In this document: piece after piece, positions 6,487-8,878 of the stretch
Position numbering within the stretch: position 1 is the first letter of the stretch
Layout of the letters: each line of letters opens with the position of its first letter
NCBI GenBank assembly: GCA_017420625.1
Contig: JAFOIR010000252.1
Location: 1 to 8,878 of the forward strand
Length of the DNA stretch: 8,878 bases
DNA from: Bacillota bacterium
GTDB taxonomy: Bacteria; Bacillota_A; Clostridia; Lachnospirales; Bianqueaceae
Reading direction: 5' to 3'
Position numbers and translations under genes: made by a program
The notes under the pieces: model-generated
Told to the model about the DNA's origin: nothing
Database searches by the model: none
The model's input: the letters and a program-made list of their open reading frames with translations, nothing else

Positions 6487-7617
6487 ATGAAACAGAGACA
6501 GATGATGATCTATGTTCATATCCCTTTTTGTATACAAAAATGCCGGTACTGTGATTTCCTTTCCTTCCCCGGGATCAGCGAGTCGGTCATGGACAGCTAC
6601 CTTTCTGCTCTTAGGACAGAACTGAAATTACGCAAAGGGGAAGCGGAAGACAAACCGATCTCATCCATATTTTTCGGCGGTGGAACACCGTCGATCCTGA
6701 AAGCAGGGATGATCAGTCGACTGATGCAAACGATCCGGGACAACTATCAGCTTCTGCCGGAGGCAGAGATCACGATCGAAGTCAATCCAGGGACCGTTTC
6801 AGAAGAAAAAGCAAAAGATTGGAAAGAAGCCGGGATCAACCGGATCAGCATGGGTGTTCAGTCTTTCGATGATGAAATTCTGAAAACTCTGGGACGGATC
6901 CATACAGCTGATACCGTTGTTCATTCCTATGAGATCCTGTGGGAGCAGGGTTTCAGGAATCTTTCTTTTGATTTGATGCTGGGACTGCCGGGACAGACAT
7001 TAAAGAGTCTGAAAAAGACGCTGGAAAAGGCGCTGTCTTTTCCGATCCGGCATTTGTCTCTTTACAGTCTGATCGTAGAAGAAGGTACACCTTTCTATGA
7101 ACTGTACGAAAAAGGCGATCTCACTTTACCGGAAGAAGACGAGGAAAGACTGATGGTTCATCGTTCGACTGCTTTTCTTAAGGAACATGGTTTCATGCAG
7201 TATGAGATCTCGAATTATGCAGTTCCCGGATATGAATCGATCCATAATACTGGTTACTGGCAGCGGAAAGAATATATAGGAGCCGGTCTTGGTGCCTCAT
7301 CTCTGATTCAGGAAACCCGTTTTCATAATACAACCGATCTTTCTTTATATCTTCGTCAACCTGTGAAAAGAGAAGAGGTGCAAATCCTGTCTTCCAAAGA
7401 TCAGATGTCGGAGATGCTTTTCCTTGGACTGAGACAGAATCAAGGAATTCTTTTAAGCGATTTCAAAGAAAACTATCATGTCACGATAGAAGAAGTTTTT
7501 CCGGGAATTATCGAGAAGCATATCAGGAACAAACTTCTTCAGATCCAGAACGGAAGACTGCAGCTAACATCCCTTGGCATGGATCTGTCGAATCAGGTTT
7601 TTGTCGACTTTATCTGA
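6487..7617 (+). CDS. hemW: Radical SAM haem chaperone HemW (HemN-like)
   Basis: The 376-residue radical SAM protein has YVHIPFCIQKCRYCDF (9-24). The CxxxCxxC cysteines 15, 19 and 22 ligate the 4Fe-4S cluster. F24 occupies the position where true HemN coproporphyrinogen dehydrogenase has a fourth cysteine, which separates HemW from HemN. Further family motifs are FGGGTPS (63-69), EVNPGT (98-103), NRISMGVQSF (118-127), DLMLGLPGQT (162-171) and a C-terminal YEISNYA-PG-ES-HN-YW block. HemW proteins studied elsewhere bind haem and deliver it to respiratory proteins; many databases still call them 'coproporphyrinogen III oxidase'. In an anaerobe with little haem metabolism the true client is uncertain. 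It starts 19 bases after purD and is probably read with it. It immediately precedes the hrcA promoter, an order common in Bacillota. Confidence 0.93.
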   Translation: MKQRQMMIYVHIPFCIQKCRYCDFLSFPGISESVMDSYLSALRTELKLRKGEAEDKPISSIFFGGGTPSILKAGMISRLMQTIRDNYQLLPEAEITIEVNPGTVSEEKAKDWKEAGINRISMGVQSFDDEILKTLGRIHTADTVVHSYEILWEQGFRNLSFDLMLGLPGQTLKSLKKTLEKALSFPIRHLSLYSLIVEEGTPFYELYEKGDLTLPEEDEERLMVHRSTAFLKEHGFMQYEISNYAVPGYESIHNTGYWQRKEYIGAGLGASSLIQETRFHNTTDLSLYLRQPVKREEVQILSSKDQMSEMLFLGLRQNQGILLSDFKENYHVTIEEVFPGIIEKHIRNKLLQIQNGRLQLTSLGMDLSNQVFVDFI

Positions 7618-7637
7618 ATATTTTTCATTAAAACCCA

Positions 7638-7666
7638 TTGACAAATGTGGCTGATAGGTATATAGT
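7638..7666 (+). promoter_or_regulatory. Sigma-A promoter of the hrcA-grpE heat-shock operon
   Basis: A perfect -35 box TTGACA (7638-7643) and TATAGT as -10 (7661-7666) are separated by the ideal 17 bases. The expected transcription start is about 7673, just upstream of the CIRCE operator. It sits in the 113-base gap after hemW, in which I see no clear intrinsic terminator. Confidence 0.88.
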
Positions 7667-7677
7667 ATACCAAGATG

Positions 7678-7704
7678 TTAGCACTCCTCTCGTTCGAGTG
7701 CTAA
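7678..7704 (+). promoter_or_regulatory. CIRCE operator, HrcA binding site
   Basis: TTAGCACTC (7678-7686), a 9-base spacer, then GAGTGCTAA (7696-7704) is an exact match to the CIRCE consensus. Two more base pairs extend each arm (7676-7677 with 7705-7706). The site begins a few bases after the predicted transcription start, so HrcA binding would block initiation or early elongation. HrcA thereby represses its own operon at normal temperature, with GroEL usually needed for HrcA activity. Confidence 0.98.
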
Positions 7705-7718
7705 CAAATCAAAATGGC

Positions 7719-7724
7719 AGGTGA
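7719..7724 (+). promoter_or_regulatory. Shine-Dalgarno of hrcA
   Basis: AGGTGA at 7719-7724 is 6 bases before ATG 7731 and 12 before a second in-frame ATG at 7737. It favours 7731 as the start; the choice changes only two residues. Confidence 0.65.
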
Positions 7725-7730
7725 TTATTT

Positions 7731-8813
7731 ATGGATATGAGCGAACGTAAGCTTCAGATCCTGCAGGCCATCATTCTGAATTATCTGGAGACGGCCGAAC
7801 CGGTAGGATCGCGTACGATTTCCAGGCGATTCCTGATGGATCTGTCATCAGCTACCATTCGAAATGAAATGTCAGATCTGGAAGAGATGGGACTCATCGA
7901 ACAGCCGCATACATCCGCTGGCCGGATCCCGTCTTCGAAAGGATATCGGTTATATGTTGATCAGCTGATGAAGCGAGAATCAGTAGATGATCAGCAGGTA
8001 GGGATCCTGATGAATCTGTTAAAGGATAAAACCGTTCAGTTGGATTCACTGCTTCGTGAGATCGGTGATCTTCTGGCGACGCTGACCAAATATACAACGG
8101 TCGTAACGATGCCGCAGCTGAAGAGATCCAAACTGAAACATCTGCAGCTGATGCAGCTGGATGAACGATCCGCGATCCTGGTACTGGTAACAGACGGGAA
8201 CATTGTTCGTAATCATGTGATTCCGATGCAGCATCCGATGGCAGCACAAACTCTTTACAGGATATCTGATGTGCTGAATCAGGAGCTAAGCGGACTTTCA
8301 GTCGCACAGATGGATCTTCCGCTGATTCAAAAGATCAAGAAAGAGCTGAATGTTGATTCAGAAGTGATGGAAAGTCTTCTGGATGCCATCAGCGATACAC
8401 TTCAGCACGCTGATGACGGAGATGTCTTTACATCCGGTACGACGAATATCCTGAGTTTTCCGGAGTTTTCAGATATAGCCAGAGCCAGATCCCTGATGGA
8501 GTTTCTGCAGCAGAAAGATCAGATTCTTCATCTGATCAGTACAGAAGAAAAAACGACCGGACCTGGTCTGAAGATTCGAATCGGAACAGAAAACCAGATC
8601 GAACAGCTGCATGACTGCAGCATCGTAACAGCCAATTATCGCTATGGAGACCGAACGATCGGTACGATCAGTGTCGTTGGTCCAATGCGAATGGATTATC
8701 AAAAAGTTGTCTCCGCACTGGAAGGATTGATGCAGGATTTTCCTGATCTCTTCTCACCAGGCAGCGGATATAAACCGATTACCCAGGAGGACACGAATGG
8801 AAGACAAACCTAA
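7731..8813 (+). CDS. hrcA: Heat-inducible transcription repressor HrcA
   Basis: HrcA is the CIRCE-binding repressor of chaperone operons. The 360-residue protein has an N-terminal winged-helix domain. ERKLQILQAII is followed by EPVGSRTISRRF, the recognition helix SSATIRNEM (39-47), and the wing and linker PHTSAGRIPSSKGYRLYVD (59-77). The C-terminal GAF-like half ends with the conserved YRYGDRTIGTISVVGPMRMDY region. ATG 7731 is chosen from the Shine-Dalgarno at 7719-7724. A perfect CIRCE site 27 bases upstream indicates autorepression. The 3' end overlaps grpE by 17 bases, and the grpE ribosome site lies inside hrcA, so the two are translationally linked. The protein is slightly longer than the common 340-350 residues, with a short polar tail (TQEDTNGRQT) whose coding bases double as the grpE start region. 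Confidence 0.96.
   Translation: MDMSERKLQILQAIILNYLETAEPVGSRTISRRFLMDLSSATIRNEMSDLEEMGLIEQPHTSAGRIPSSKGYRLYVDQLMKRESVDDQQVGILMNLLKDKTVQLDSLLREIGDLLATLTKYTTVVTMPQLKRSKLKHLQLMQLDERSAILVLVTDGNIVRNHVIPMQHPMAAQTLYRISDVLNQELSGLSVAQMDLPLIQKIKKELNVDSEVMESLLDAISDTLQHADDGDVFTSGTTNILSFPEFSDIARARSLMEFLQQKDQILHLISTEEKTTGPGLKIRIGTENQIEQLHDCSIVTANYRYGDRTIGTISVVGPMRMDYQKVVSALEGLMQDFPDLFSPGSGYKPITQEDTNGRQT
8785..8790 (+). promoter_or_regulatory. Shine-Dalgarno of grpE, inside hrcA
   Basis: A perfect AGGAGG (8785-8790) stands 6 bases before ATG 8797, which overlaps the end of hrcA in another frame. It identifies the grpE start even though only a fragment is visible. Confidence 0.85.
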
Positions 8814-8878
8814 TCTGCAGGATGAGATCCTGGTGGAAAAACTTCCCGAAGAACAGACTGAAGAAGCGGAAGCAGAAG
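8797..8878 (+). CDS. grpE: Start of nucleotide exchange factor GrpE, cut by window edge
   Basis: Twenty-seven codons are visible: MEDKPNLQDEILVEKL, then a run rich in Glu, Gln and Ala. A long acidic, probably disordered N terminus before the coiled coil is typical of GrpE, which releases ADP from DnaK. No diagnostic GrpE motif is inside the window. The assignment therefore rests on the position after hrcA, the strong ribosome site and the acidic composition. dnaK and dnaJ would be expected downstream under the same CIRCE control. Confidence 0.8.
   Translation, partial: MEDKPNLQDEILVEKLPEEQTEEAEAE

Noticed and set aside
6487..7617. Oxygen-independent coproporphyrinogen III oxidase (HemN)
   Set aside because: The cluster motif is CxxxCxxC followed by Asp-Phe, lacking the fourth cysteine of HemN. 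The protein is also shorter, which fits HemW.
7618..7637. Terminator between hemW and the hrcA promoter
   Set aside because: The sequence is AT-rich with short T runs, but I find no stable GC stem before a T tract.

Overview
The window comes from a low-to-mid GC member of the Bacillota (Firmicutes). The signs are a CIRCE operator in front of hrcA, strong GGAGG-type ribosome binding sites, a ClpC-type Clp ATPase next to radA, and the hemW-hrcA-grpE order. PurM, HemW and the single-span membrane protein look most like those of Clostridia (Lachnospiraceae-like) or Erysipelotrichia. I cannot choose between these without a search. All recognised genes lie on the + strand and are tightly packed. 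No stretch of 300 bases lacks a gene, and I see no tRNA, rRNA, CRISPR array, insertion sequence or prophage gene.

Layout: (1) 2-1312 is the 3' part of clpC, interrupted by an in-frame TAG at 173-175, with a possible restart ATG at 182. (2) 1312-2733 is radA, overlapping clpC by one base. (3) 2749-3489 is a single-span membrane protein of unknown function with a near-perfect Shine-Dalgarno. (4) 3512-6467 is a purine biosynthesis block, purM-purN-purD. A good sigma-A promoter sits inside the end of the preceding gene (3440-3469). A 9-bp inverted repeat lies between that promoter and the purM ribosome binding site. (5) 6487-7617 is hemW, 19 bases after purD. (6) 7638-8878 is the heat-shock operon: sigma-A promoter, perfect CIRCE element, hrcA, and the first 27 codons of grpE, which starts inside hrcA.

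Together the genes cover protein quality control (ClpC unfoldase; the HrcA-regulated GrpE/DnaK operon), DNA repair (RadA), three steps of de novo purine synthesis (GAR synthetase, GAR transformylase, AIR synthetase) and haem handling (HemW). Most of this is ordinary housekeeping, and I do not see a new multi-gene system. The points that deserve a second look are the clpC amber codon in the middle domain, the promoter/hairpin arrangement at the purM start, the unassigned membrane protein, the divergent RadA motifs, and the strong excess of GATC across the whole window.
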